A stretch of 48,555 nucleotides of DNA from Desulfatiglans sp. (GCA_012513605.1 JAAZBV010000116.1:1-48555); one strand, 5' to 3'; shown: positions 7,912 through 17,330, counted from the stretch's first letter. Notes: generated from the letters alone by a model not told the origin. A program made the numbers and translations.

Positions 7912-9387
7912 TCAATAATTGTACCTTACAGCAATGAAAACATTTGTATTTTCTTGAAACTGTCCAAAAAAGGTATGCGGATTTTCTCCCCCAAATATAT
8001 TTGCCCCCACTTCGCCTTTCAGGTCGTCTGTAAATTTATAGCTGATATTGGGCCTTATGTAAAAATCCTGATCAGATGGAGAGTAGTATGTGAACAGTGA
8101 GCATGTAAGATTCTGATTCAACAATAATCTGGTAATTCTTAATGTAAAAAGATGGCGATCCTCATCAGCCACTGGAGCGCCTGGAGCAAGTGTATTCAGA
8201 TATGCATCATGATCCATCATATGCTCAAGATAATACTGAAGCCCCGCAGTAAGGTCTGATGCAACCATTGGGAGATCCTGCTCATAGCCCAGTAAAAAGC
8301 GAAACTGGCTGTTGTTGATAAATGGATTATTTCCATTGCTGTCATCCCGCGAATCATAATAGCCTGCCTCAATGTTTCCTATGCCTTTGCCTGCCTGCCC
8401 TCTTATGCTTGCGCCATATACATTAAGCCCAGGGAATATGTGTCTTAATGTGGATGGGTCCATTCCACCAGGGCTTTTCCAGTAACCATGATAGCCATAG
8501 AGTGCGACCTCATTGCCATTTATATTTTTTGAAAACCTCACTGCCACTTCATAATCATTAAGCCAGTTATCAGGTCTTTCTGGATTAATTATGCTGTCTC
8601 TCCCTGCTGTGCGGTAACCGTTCCAGTATGAGAGTCTTTCGCCAGTGATATACCTGTCAGGATCAAACCTTGGTGAAAATACAATATCCATATTGATTAT
8701 TCCGGTATAGATACCGGCCTTGACTGCATCTGACGGCGCCTTGAGGTACTCAGTGTCCCTGCCCAGAAGAAATGACTGCCAGTCCTTTGGAAACATGTCA
8801 TTTATAAAAAGCAGATCACCGGTTCCCCATGTGAGTATCTGGCGGCCTGCCTTTATGTCCATAATATCAAAAAGAGAAAATGAGGCGGACAGCTCCCTCA
8901 GATCAATGAACCCTTTGCCCTTTTCAAGGTGAACTGAATGATCCTCAGCCACAGCATCATAGTAAAAATCAGTGCTGTTCCTGATCAAGAACCTGCCAAG
9001 CTGCTTTTCTGTCTTGATCTGGAGCCGCATTTCACCAAGTGATGTATCCTTTTGATAGGGATCATTGTAAAGCCTGATGCCGCCCCGCACCTCAATAAAT
9101 CCTGTCACTGAAGGGAGCAGGCCTTTGCTTGCATCTTTTCGGGGAGCGGTTATGTCAGATGAGGCACCGGACAACAATCCCCTTGGAAGGGCAGGGGCTG
9201 AGTTATTGCTTTCAGATGAGCTTTTTGATCCAAGCCCTGCGGGGAGGCCCGGCTGCGCTTTATTATCCGACTGTTGAGATGCTCTTCCCAGCCCCATTGG
9301 CAGAAGAGGGGCTTCGTCTGCGTATAGATGCTGAACCAATAGCATCAATATTAAAATTGAAAGAATAAAAGGCAATTTAATTTTCAT
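7912..9387 (-). CDS. outer-membrane beta-barrel protein linked to RND exporter
   Basis: The start at 9387 gives a clear signal peptide (MKIKLPFILSILILMLLV, cleavage near LYA-DE) and has GGTATGGA upstream; a more upstream start would spoil the signal. After cleavage there is a low-complexity linker with three LPxGL-type repeats about 19 residues apart (residues 29-72). From about residue 95 the sequence alternates as in amphipathic strands (GFIEVRGGIRLY, RQILTWGTGDLLFIND), ending in an aromatic (AVRYNY). This fits a DUF1302/alginate-export-like barrel of 491 aa. It lies downstream of the LolA-like and RND genes on the same strand, so it is probably the outer-membrane part of that set. The substrate is unknown. 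Confidence 0.75.
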   Translation of the reverse strand: MKIKLPFILSILILMLLVQHLYADEAPLLPMGLGRASQQSDNKAQPGLPAGLGSKSSSESNNSAPALPRGLLSGASSDITAPRKDASKGLLPSVTGFIEVRGGIRLYNDPYQKDTSLGEMRLQIKTEKQLGRFLIRNSTDFYYDAVAEDHSVHLEKGKGFIDLRELSASFSLFDIMDIKAGRQILTWGTGDLLFINDMFPKDWQSFLLGRDTEYLKAPSDAVKAGIYTGIINMDIVFSPRFDPDRYITGERLSYWNGYRTAGRDSIINPERPDNWLNDYEVAVRFSKNINGNEVALYGYHGYWKSPGGMDPSTLRHIFPGLNVYGASIRGQAGKGIGNIEAGYYDSRDDSNGNNPFINNSQFRFLLGYEQDLPMVASDLTAGLQYYLEHMMDHDAYLNTLAPGAPVADEDRHLFTLRITRLLLNQNLTCSLFTYYSPSDQDFYIRPNISYKFTDDLKGEVGANIFGGENPHTFFGQFQENTNVFIAVRYNY

Positions 9388-9578
9388 TTTTCCATACCTG
9401 ATAAAGATGATAAACTCATCGTGCCTGTACAAACGGGAGCCCATGGTGCTTTACAAAAAATAGATTCCCGCCTCCGAGGGGATGATGTGCTATGAATCTT
9501 AATTCAATAACATTAGGCACCCCTCCCCCTAAAGAAAAGACTGAATATTTAAAACCTGTTCACATATTTCATATTTAA

Positions 9579-10427
9579 TCATTTTAAAAATTCCCTTGGC
9601 GGCCTTTTCAGATATCTCTCTGTGAAGATATCCTCAGTAAGCCCGATGTTATATCTGACATCCGAATATTCAAGTATTGTATATCCATTTGATTTAAGGT
9701 CTGTCATCTTTGACTTTGTAACAGTGGGGTATCCCTGAATATTGTCCACTGCAAGCACTTCATAAACACGATATTTATTATTCTCCCTGTCATAGTAATC
9801 AATCTTGACAACAGTGAAGCTCTCTTTGTGTATCCACATCTCAAAATAGGCAAATTCAACCATATCAGGATTTTTTGGAGTATTCTTCAACACATAGTAA
9901 TCATTTGTGGTATTTGTGAGTTCATGCGTATCATCATTGATATTTCTGCCCGACACATCCTCATAGTAAAAGTGTGAACCCACAAAACTTGTCCTCTTGT
10001 CGGTCGAGGATATCCTTTTAACAAGGTCAAGCGCAGGGAGATACATCCACCGGTCATCATCCTTATCAAGATTTTTCCAGACCAGAAATACCGTCTTGTT
10101 AACGTCGGCAGGCCTGTCAAAATATGCATATATCTTCTGCCCGCCGCAATATTCATCTCCTTCTGTGCCTTTAGGATCAGGCTGATCCCATCTTAAGATG
10201 GTGAGCCTTCTTTCACGGGTCCTGCCCTGGCTGTCATATATGGTCATATTTACTTTGGCCTTCCCGTCTGTGCCCTGGTAATAGGCCACCCTGTTTGTAT
10301 TATCAACAATCTTTGCAACATCTTTAAGATCAGCCCCTGCCCCGTAAAGCACGGTACCGGAAACAAGAAATAGGAGCGTGGACAATAGTATGATAGTTAG
10401 TGGAAATTTAGTTTTGTTATCAGCCAT
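9579..10427 (-). CDS. outer membrane lipoprotein-sorting (LolA-like) protein
   Basis: A 282-aa protein with an N-terminal signal/anchor segment (about residues 8-30) and a LolA-like periplasmic domain that follows the pattern seen with RND exporters (VNMTIYDSQGRTRERRLTI, then DDDRWMYLPALDLVKRI, and SFVGSHFYYEDV). It would shuttle a lipid or hydrophobic molecule between the RND pump and the outer membrane. Its ATG overlaps the end of the RND gene by 8 bp, pointing to translational coupling. About 190 bp separate it from the barrel gene downstream. Confidence 0.85.
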   Translation of the reverse strand: MADNKTKFPLTIILLSTLLFLVSGTVLYGAGADLKDVAKIVDNTNRVAYYQGTDGKAKVNMTIYDSQGRTRERRLTILRWDQPDPKGTEGDEYCGGQKIYAYFDRPADVNKTVFLVWKNLDKDDDRWMYLPALDLVKRISSTDKRTSFVGSHFYYEDVSGRNINDDTHELTNTTNDYYVLKNTPKNPDMVEFAYFEMWIHKESFTVVKIDYYDRENNKYRVYEVLAVDNIQGYPTVTKSKMTDLKSNGYTILEYSDVRYNIGLTEDIFTERYLKRPPREFLK

Positions 10428-13293
10428 TTTTAATATCCTCCTGTGTATTAATCATTTTGCATTTTTCACGTCTTGACATTAAACCGCATCCAAGGGCCAT
10501 AATCGGAATGATTATAAGACCCAGCCATGTGTATAAGGACCATGATTCAGGGGCAAAGGAATAAAGCGTAAGGGTTATAAGCGCCACGAGTGCTATTGAT
10601 GACACAAGACAGGCGGCAAGGTTACAGCATTGTCCTGCAACCGGTTTTGCTTTAAAAAGCCTCTTTTCAAACACCTTCATAAGGGCAGGTAAAAGCAGAA
10701 GTGTGCCAACCCCTGATACAAGAAGTATTGATGCCAGCAATACCCCAACGGTTTTATAGGGTGTAAGAGGGGCAAGGAGCAGCGGCAGGAAGCCCACAGC
10801 TATAACTACTATGTTTTTAGTTATTGCCCTTGCAGGCTCAGAAAACACTGCAGAGACTGTCTGTGCCCATGACATAAATGATGTATACATCTGTCTGCTT
10901 CTTTCAAGAAAATGTATTGCAAAGTCTACTGCAAGCCCCAGTGTCATGGAACTTAACACAGCCACAGGCATGTCATAGTCTTTTCCGATTATGCCGATTG
11001 CGCCGTAGATTGCGCCTATTGTAATGGTAAGGGGTATCATGGAGAGCAGGCCCCACAGCGCTGACCTGAAGAGCACGGTCATCATCAGGAATACAACCAG
11101 GAAGCTTCCTGCAAAGGCCTCAAGCATACCCTTAACCATCTTCTGCTGCCACACCACATTTATATATGTGAGTCCGAACCACTCTATATTCATTGGAACA
11201 GGAGGCGGATTATTCTCCAGAAAACCATTTATCTCCTCCACAACCGCTGTCATGTCTTTGTTGTCACCGCTCTTAAGCTGTATCCATATGCTGCTTTTTC
11301 TGTAGTCAGGGGTGACAAAGTGCCACAGGTCATCGGGCCTGTGGCTTGACTGATAACTCATCATGCACTGTGCTACTGAATTTGAACTGTCCGGAATACG
11401 GTAGTAATCATGGCTACCCTCAAAGAGTTCCCTGTGCACCGTCTTTACTATATCGCTGAGAGAATTGGACTTCCCGACAATATTTGTTTTGAGCAGGGCA
11501 CCCTGAATATTTGAGATATAATCCAGCACCTTTGGGTCTTTAAATATCTCACCCCTCTGTTTTTCCTCCTCTATAAAAAGGGCTGCATCCTCCCATGTAT
11601 ATACCTCTTCATCACCCGCGCCGCCGAGCTTATCATCAATGAACTCGGCTAACCTATCATACACAGTATCGGGATTATCTGCCCTCTTTACCGCCTCAGC
11701 AGCAGTGTTTATAAGCTGCGCAAAAATATTGTCTGCATCAGCGTGGCCCAGTTCCTGAACCCTTTTTTCGGCCCTCGCCTTGAAACCATTAATGAAATCT
11801 GCTGCATCATATTCTTCATCTCCAGCAGTCAGGGCAAGGTAGGCCATGTATGTGCCGCCAAAATGTTTGTTCAATACCCTGTCTGCCACACGTATGGGGT
11901 GAGAGCTGGAGAACCATTTTACCGGGTTGTCATTTATATTAATCAGGCTCATTCCATATATGGAGATGATGATCAGCAGGACAATAATGGTAAGTATGGT
12001 TTTTGCCCGCCTGTAGGTAAATTTGCTCAGACTGATCAGGAACCTGCCGGTTAATGTTGATGCCTCGTGTTCGTCGGGTGCGTGGATTGCACCGAACTTT
12101 TCAAGTGTTTCAGGTTTAAGGAACATTACATATGCAGGAATAAAAATAATGGTCAGGACCCAGGCGACCATGATACCAAGGGCAACATATATACCGAATA
12201 TCTGCACAGGAGGTATTGGCGTAAGAGCAAGCGATAAAAAGCCTGCGGCAGATGTGAGCGAAGTGTATAGCATGGGTGTGAACAGATCATCCATGACCCT
12301 TATCATGGTCTGTCTCCGGCTCTTTGTCTGCTGGTAGAGTTCAAAGAACTCACTTATAATGTGTATTGAGTCAAGCACTGCAATGGGCATAATAAAGATA
12401 GGGATCATGCTGCTCATTATGTGTACCGGAAACCCGGATATGATGAGGGCACCCATGGTAATTATTACCGACACCATGGCGACGATCATAGGAGATATTA
12501 TAAGGACAAGTTTGCGGAAAAAGAGCAGCATGAGTATGAAAATGACAATCATGGCAGCGGGCGCAGAAACCGCCATCTGTATAAACATCTCCACTCCAAA
12601 AGTATCTTCTGCTACAGGAAGGCCTGTTATGTGGTACTGGTCATCACCATGAAATTCCGCCACCTTTTTCTGGATGGCTGAAGAGACCCTGTAGCTCAGC
12701 TCTTTATGTGTAAGAGGTATATAAATGGCCAGTGCTTTGCCATCCTCCGATACCAGGGTGCCGTTTAAAAAAGGTATGTTCTGGGCCTTTTCACGGACAG
12801 CTATGGCCTCTTCCCTTGTTTGAGGGGGTTTGGGCATGAGCCATTCAAACTTTACTACGCCAGGCCCTCCCTGTTCGATATTGTCCACTGTTGAAGGGGC
12901 AATAAGGTCTACCTCAACCACTCCCCTTTCTTCGCCATCTTCTGTCCAGGTAAGTGTCTTAATAAAATTTGTAAGTTCATAGATATTGGATAGTGTTTCA
13001 AGATTAAATACGCCATCAGGGTGCTTATCATTGACAACGCCTACAACAACCATGTCATAGAGCTGCAGATCCTTTTTCATACTGTCATTGAGCACCCTTA
13101 CCGGCTCATCCGAAGGAAGCATGTTCTGGGGATCAGTGTCAACCCTTAATGGATTCAGGAAGGGGAATGTCTTCGGAAAAACAGATGGAAGGGCCGCCAG
13201 CAGGATAACAATTAGCGTTATGAGCACCATGATTGTTGTTATCAACCTATATTTTCTTATGGAATAACCTGTTATTTTGTCCTTTATTTCCAT
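10420..13293 (-). CDS. RND/MMPL-superfamily exporter
   Basis: A large inner-membrane proton-driven exporter of 957 aa. The start at 13293 is supported by a GGAGGAGGGG ribosome binding site; an upstream ATG at 13341 would lie within repeat DNA. The topology is the RND pattern: one membrane segment at about residues 15-37, a large periplasmic domain, five to six clustered membrane helices (with FILMLLFFRKLV and SMIPIFIMPIAVLDSIHI), then the same arrangement repeated in the second half (MTLGLAVDFAIHFLERSR). The HpnN/MMPL-like GLAVDFAIHFL stretch is the second-half relay helix. With the overlapping LolA-like gene and the outer-membrane barrel it forms a probable envelope lipid or hydrophobic-compound export set. 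Confidence 0.9.
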   Translation of the reverse strand: MEIKDKITGYSIRKYRLITTIMVLITLIVILLAALPSVFPKTFPFLNPLRVDTDPQNMLPSDEPVRVLNDSMKKDLQLYDMVVVGVVNDKHPDGVFNLETLSNIYELTNFIKTLTWTEDGEERGVVEVDLIAPSTVDNIEQGGPGVVKFEWLMPKPPQTREEAIAVREKAQNIPFLNGTLVSEDGKALAIYIPLTHKELSYRVSSAIQKKVAEFHGDDQYHITGLPVAEDTFGVEMFIQMAVSAPAAMIVIFILMLLFFRKLVLIISPMIVAMVSVIITMGALIISGFPVHIMSSMIPIFIMPIAVLDSIHIISEFFELYQQTKSRRQTMIRVMDDLFTPMLYTSLTSAAGFLSLALTPIPPVQIFGIYVALGIMVAWVLTIIFIPAYVMFLKPETLEKFGAIHAPDEHEASTLTGRFLISLSKFTYRRAKTILTIIVLLIIISIYGMSLININDNPVKWFSSSHPIRVADRVLNKHFGGTYMAYLALTAGDEEYDAADFINGFKARAEKRVQELGHADADNIFAQLINTAAEAVKRADNPDTVYDRLAEFIDDKLGGAGDEEVYTWEDAALFIEEEKQRGEIFKDPKVLDYISNIQGALLKTNIVGKSNSLSDIVKTVHRELFEGSHDYYRIPDSSNSVAQCMMSYQSSHRPDDLWHFVTPDYRKSSIWIQLKSGDNKDMTAVVEEINGFLENNPPPVPMNIEWFGLTYINVVWQQKMVKGMLEAFAGSFLVVFLMMTVLFRSALWGLLSMIPLTITIGAIYGAIGIIGKDYDMPVAVLSSMTLGLAVDFAIHFLERSRQMYTSFMSWAQTVSAVFSEPARAITKNIVVIAVGFLPLLLAPLTPYKTVGVLLASILLVSGVGTLLLLPALMKVFEKRLFKAKPVAGQCCNLAACLVSSIALVALITLTLYSFAPESWSLYTWLGLIIIPIMALGCGLMSRREKCKMINTQEDIKNG

Positions 13294-13313
13294 TTTGGTC
13301 CCCCTCCTCCGGT

Positions 13314-13350
13314 ATTTAAGATTTGAAATTTCAGATTTCAAATCTTAAAT
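13314..13350. repeat. perfect 16-bp inverted repeat
   Basis: Arms 13314-13329 and 13335-13350 are perfect complements around a 5-nt loop (TTCAG). They lie between the GspE-like gene and the RND gene, just upstream of the RND ribosome binding site. The hairpin is AT-rich and no T-run follows it in the direction of transcription, so it is not a classic terminator. Another TTGAATTTTGAATCTT repeat and a CCTTG unit (13386-13408) follow. Confidence 0.6.
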
Positions 13351-13408
13351 GATAATTTTTGAATCTTGAATTTTGAATCTTACATCCCTTAACCTTGTGC
13401 CTTGCACC

Positions 13409-15706
13409 CTATTTTACACACACCTTTCTAACCTGCTGAATATCTGTGAGGCCAAGGAACACCTTTCTTATACCATCCTGCATAAGGGTTGTCATACCAT
13501 CCTTGATGGCCTGCTCCCTTAATGCCTCCATCTTTGCCTTCTCCTGAATGAGATTACGCATGCGATCTGTACCATCGAGGAGCTCAATAATACCTGTCCT
13601 GCCCTTATAACCTGTATTATTGCATTTTTCGCATCCCTTTGCCCTGTATAGTTTAAGGTCATCTGTATAGGCAGTGCCGAGCGCATCAAAATCACCCGCA
13701 TATGCCCTTACAAGGTCATCGTATTCCTTTTTATCAGGGTGATAGGGCTCCTTGCACGCCTTGCAGAGTGTCCTTACAAGCCTCTGTGCAAGTATTCCCA
13801 GGATGGCATCGGCGAAATTAAAGGAGTCCATCCCCATATCGAGGAGCCTTGTGATGGTCTCGGGCGCACTGTTTGTGTGGAGTGTGCTGAAGACCAGGTG
13901 GCCTGTAAGAGATGCCTCTATACCGGTCGAAACAGTCTCATGATCACGCATCTCACCAACCATGATCACATCAGGGTCTGCCCTCAAAAATGAACGCATG
14001 GCAGCAGCAAAATCAAACCCGATTTTTGGCAGCACCTGCACCTGTCTTAACCCCTTCTGGGTGATCTCAACAGGATCTTCTGCTGTCCATATCTTTGTAT
14101 CCGGTTTGTTTATATAATGTAATGCAGCATGGAGAGTTGTGGTTTTACCGCTCCCGGTAGGTCCAACAACAAGGACTATCCCGTATGGTTGTGAAATAAG
14201 ATGGGTGAACAGCTTATAATTTCTTTCACTAAAACCCATTGCATCAAGCGGGATAGGTTCGCCCGCAGCGAGGATACGCATTACAACATCCTCTTCACCG
14301 CCAACAGTTGGGATTGTTGCAACCCTGAGTTCTATATCAAGCGAGGCGAATTTTTTGAATTTGATCTTGCCGTCCTGGGGTTTTCTTCTTTCAGAAATAT
14401 CAAGCTCAGACATGATCTTTATCCTGGATACGATCGCCCTTTTATAATGATACGGTATGGTCTGATATTTAGCGCAAGACCCGTCTACCCTGAATCGTAT
14501 CTCAGCCCCTGACTTTCCAGGGTATGGCTCAACATGGATATCCGATGCATTCTTTTTGTATCCGTCTGTTATGATCTTATTTACAAGCTGGACAATAGCG
14601 CTGTCATCCTCTGTCATCATCTCGGTTGAGTCATCATCAGCATCAACTGCATCAGTATCAAGTTTTGCCATGATATCATGTATAGAGTCGCTCTCCACAA
14701 CCTGGGGGGTGCCGTAAAAGTAATCAAGAAACCGGATTATATCATCCCTTAAACCCACACAGAACTCATAGGTCGCTGCCTGTATAAGGCTCTTTATGCT
14801 GTCAACCTTGTCAAGGCGCTGTGGGTTATCTATGAGTATCTTCACCCTGCCCCCTTCCCTTGATAGCGGCACCCATAAATTGTTTTTAAGGTAAACATGT
14901 TTGAGCCTTGCAAGAAGATCACCGGGGATCGGAAAATTGCTGTCATAGGGCACATAGTCACAGCCATAGAATTCACCCAGGGATTTCCCAATATCATTTT
15001 TCTTCACCTTGAAGTCATTAATAAACACGGTTTCAATTGAAACCTTCTGTTCCCTTGCCATTATAATGGCCTGTTCAAGCTCCTTTTCTGTTATCAGGCT
15101 GTTATTTATCAAATAGTCAAACCGCGTCTTTTTCCGGGTTTTCTGGACGAGTTTTATCTGGTTATAAAAGGCAATACCCAGCACCTTGGCCATTTCAATC
15201 GCAGAATTCTGGTCTTCAAGGGTAAACCTGTCGCCATTGTTTTTGTTTATAAGCTGGAGCACACCGATAATTGTATTCTTGAAAAATATGGGCACAGTGA
15301 GTACCTGCTTTGTCCTGAAGCTGTTTTTTTCGTCCCAGCTCCTGTCAAAGGTGAGCGCCCTGTTGATCATGGATAGTTCATGGCCGTCATAGGCGTTTAA
15401 TATGTTTGTCACCTGCGCATTATTGGCGGTGTAGCCGGCTATGCTCTCATTGTTTATGGGCACTCGGATCTCTTTTGGTGTGGCGCCTCCTGCCTTAAGA
15501 CGCTGGTAAAGCTCCTTTCTTTTATGATCAATCACATATATGCTGATCCTCTCTGTATTAAAGAGGCTCAGGATCTGGCTGTTAAGGTTGAGAAATATCT
15601 CATCCATGTCCCTTGCGGAGTGGATCTGGTTGGCAATGTCGTTTAGCGCCTTGTAGTAAGATAACTTTTCTTTTTGAGCTGTAGTGTCCTTTGTTTCGTC
15701 TGACAT
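13409..15706 (-). CDS. GAF-domain GspE/PulE-family secretion ATPase
   Basis: A 765-aa hexameric-type secretion or pilus assembly ATPase with an added sensory domain. The start at 15706 is chosen over 15721 because GAGGGG lies 8 bp upstream. Order: GAF domain at about residues 25-190 (LFNTERISIYVID, GVLQLINKNNGDRFT), an MshEN-like region at 200-330 (ITEKELEQAIIMA), then the T2SSE ATPase. Walker A GPTGSGKTTT is near 514-523, followed by AEDPVEI, the Asp-box RADPDVIMVGEMRD and the His-box STLHTNSAPETI. A zinc knuckle (CKAC then CEKC) is near 655-700. No other secretion or pilus genes are adjacent, so its machine is elsewhere or unknown. Confidence 0.92.
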   Translation of the reverse strand: MSDETKDTTAQKEKLSYYKALNDIANQIHSARDMDEIFLNLNSQILSLFNTERISIYVIDHKRKELYQRLKAGGATPKEIRVPINNESIAGYTANNAQVTNILNAYDGHELSMINRALTFDRSWDEKNSFRTKQVLTVPIFFKNTIIGVLQLINKNNGDRFTLEDQNSAIEMAKVLGIAFYNQIKLVQKTRKKTRFDYLINNSLITEKELEQAIIMAREQKVSIETVFINDFKVKKNDIGKSLGEFYGCDYVPYDSNFPIPGDLLARLKHVYLKNNLWVPLSREGGRVKILIDNPQRLDKVDSIKSLIQAATYEFCVGLRDDIIRFLDYFYGTPQVVESDSIHDIMAKLDTDAVDADDDSTEMMTEDDSAIVQLVNKIITDGYKKNASDIHVEPYPGKSGAEIRFRVDGSCAKYQTIPYHYKRAIVSRIKIMSELDISERRKPQDGKIKFKKFASLDIELRVATIPTVGGEEDVVMRILAAGEPIPLDAMGFSERNYKLFTHLISQPYGIVLVVGPTGSGKTTTLHAALHYINKPDTKIWTAEDPVEITQKGLRQVQVLPKIGFDFAAAMRSFLRADPDVIMVGEMRDHETVSTGIEASLTGHLVFSTLHTNSAPETITRLLDMGMDSFNFADAILGILAQRLVRTLCKACKEPYHPDKKEYDDLVRAYAGDFDALGTAYTDDLKLYRAKGCEKCNNTGYKGRTGIIELLDGTDRMRNLIQEKAKMEALREQAIKDGMTTLMQDGIRKVFLGLTDIQQVRKVCVK

Positions 15707-15721
15707 GGCAGTTCCCCTCAC

Positions 15722-16061
15722 CGTGTTAGAAAACCTGTTGAAAAACTACACTAAAAATACTTTAGAATTGCTGCTAACAATCAATAATATTTTTTTCATG
15801 AACCAGTGATTTTCACCCTGTAAACTGCCAGAAATAATAGTTTATTTAAGCCAAAAATAAAAGGTAAAAAGAAAAGCTCCTTACCTCGCTTCTGATTCTC
15901 CTTGCTGGCTAAGTTCCATGTCAGGAAATAACCCAAAACCTGTTGACAATACATAAACCATTTCTGATAATGCTCAGGTCTTTTCAGTTTAAGCCTTGTT
16001 GGATTGCTTCGCTTAATCCAACCAACGATTCAAATTTTTATGCGCTCGAAGTGGGTTCCTG
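15722..16061. other. intergenic region holding a rightward promoter
   Basis: About 340 bp between divergent genes. The only supported signal is the promoter at 15943-15971. The rest is AT-rich, with no coding frame or RNA gene that I can support. Confidence 0.5.
15943..15971 (+). promoter_or_regulatory. predicted sigma-70 promoter for four-helix-bundle gene
   Basis: TTGACA at 15943-15948, 17-bp spacer, GATAAT at 15966-15971, about 90 bp before the ATG at 16062. Confidence 0.5.
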
Positions 16062-16700
16062 ATGCCTGACCTAATACCAAAACATGGCGGTTACCGGAAG
16101 CTTAAAAGCTTTCAGATCGCACAACTGGTATATGATGTGACAGTGCGGTTCTGTGATAAGTATATTGATAAGCGCAGTCGCACCCATGATCAGATGGTAC
16201 AGGCAGCGCGTTCCGGGGTTCAGAACATAGCGGAGGGCTCACAGGCATCCGCGACCTCTAAAAAGACCGAGCTAAAACTTACTCAGGTGGCAAGGGCCAG
16301 CCTTGAAGAGCTCAGACTGGACTATGAGGATTATTTAAGACAGCATGGGCTAAAACTGTGGGAGAGAGAAAACCCTTTAAGACAGGAGCTTATTGATAAG
16401 AGGTGTCAGACTGCAGATGAACTTGCCTCATGGGTTGTGGAAGTAGCTAAGAGGGGTGGACAGGATGGACAGAAAGTACCAGATGGACAAAGTCCAATAA
16501 TGTCCACAAAGTCCACAGGGTCCAAACTGTTCAGGATTTTTCAGGAGCTTTCAGCAAACGCTGCCCTTATCCTGATAGTTGTGGCAAATTCTCTTCTGGA
16601 TCGCCAGGTTGAGAGGCTTGCCCAGGATTTTGAAAAAGAGGGTGGTTTTACAGAGAGGCTTTACAGGGTTCGGAGTGAAAAGCGGAGAAAAACATTTTAA
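16062..16700 (+). CDS. four helix bundle suffix domain protein
   Basis: A 212-aa protein related to the 23S rRNA intervening-sequence four-helix-bundle family, in the version with a characteristic C-terminal suffix domain. The core includes QMVQAARSGVQNIAEGS (residues about 45-61) and the ELRLDYEDYLRQ helix. Residues about 132-150 are a low-complexity linker encoded by TGGACA/GTCCA simple repeats, after which the suffix resumes (LSANAALILIVVANSLLDRQ, a helix that in this family is moderately hydrophobic). Function in the cell is not known; these genes are scattered and appear mobile. The following secreted-protein gene begins 18 bp downstream and is probably cotranscribed. Confidence 0.88.
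   Translation: MPDLIPKHGGYRKLKSFQIAQLVYDVTVRFCDKYIDKRSRTHDQMVQAARSGVQNIAEGSQASATSKKTELKLTQVARASLEELRLDYEDYLRQHGLKLWERENPLRQELIDKRCQTADELASWVVEVAKRGGQDGQKVPDGQSPIMSTKSTGSKLFRIFQELSANAALILIVVANSLLDRQVERLAQDFEKEGGFTERLYRVRSEKRRKTF
16458..16525. repeat. intragenic TGGACA / GTCCA simple repeat
   Basis: Three TGGACA units (from 16458) are followed by four GTCCA units, i.e. the same word in both orientations, all inside the four-helix-bundle gene and preserving its frame. They encode the linker before the suffix domain and can fold into a hairpin around GGACAAAGTCC. Confidence 0.7.
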
Positions 16701-16717
16701 ACATTGAAAGGAAATAT

Positions 16718-17260
16718 ATGAAACATTTAATCTTAAGTATCTTATTATTTTCTTTGCCATTATTTGCATCTGTAACAGGTACAGACCAGAATAAGGAACC
16801 AACTGTAAAACCCAAAATTGACCAGCAGGGGCCTTCACTACATGACCGCATCTATTTTTTCCAGCACAGGTTGTTACCAGGCTGGACTTTTAATTCCGAT
16901 GGCGCCTTTTATAAAGATCTAATGAGTGGCAATGTTACAAGGGTAAAGGCCGCTGCTACTGAGATGATTTCACCTGAATTTGCAGAAGGTATTTCAGTAA
17001 AACCAATGAGCGAATCTAATGGTGTTTTAATAACCTTTCCGAAACCAGATAATATGCCTGAGTGCTATTTTGTTTTAATTCGACAGGTAGATAAAAAATT
17101 TATGTATATAACATACGAAAAAACTATGGATATTTCTAATGAGGGCTTGATAGGGGCCGTGTGTGGCTGGTCTTCTGAAGGCACACATAATAATTATGGT
17201 TTTCAGAAATACACTGACCCTGACAGTTTTGTATCTGATGCTTTAAAGATACAACAGTAA
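16718..17260 (+). CDS. secreted protein of unknown function
   Basis: I do not recognise a family. The 180-aa product has a good signal peptide (MKHLILSILLFSLPLFA, cleavage near LFA-SV) and no lipobox. The mature part has two cysteines (in PECYFVL and GAVCGW), and a repeating strand-like pattern (YFVLIRQVDKKFMYITYEK). The start has AAGGAAA upstream. It follows the four-helix-bundle gene by 17 bp. It is probably periplasmic or exported; the two cysteines could form a disulfide. Confidence 0.6.
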   Translation: MKHLILSILLFSLPLFASVTGTDQNKEPTVKPKIDQQGPSLHDRIYFFQHRLLPGWTFNSDGAFYKDLMSGNVTRVKAAATEMISPEFAEGISVKPMSESNGVLITFPKPDNMPECYFVLIRQVDKKFMYITYEKTMDISNEGLIGAVCGWSSEGTHNNYGFQKYTDPDSFVSDALKIQQ

Positions 17261-17287
17261 GACCTGGGGATGCCTCTACTGATTTTT

Positions 17288-17305
17288 CCCTTGCGCCTTG
17301 AGCCT
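17288..17305. repeat. dispersed CCTTG repeat, copy 5
   Basis: CCCTTGCGCCTTGAGCCT between the convergent secreted-protein gene and the small gene at 17331-17558; same family as 2132-2201. Confidence 0.5.
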
Positions 17306-17330
17306 AAAGCAACTATAGGCATTAGTCTAA

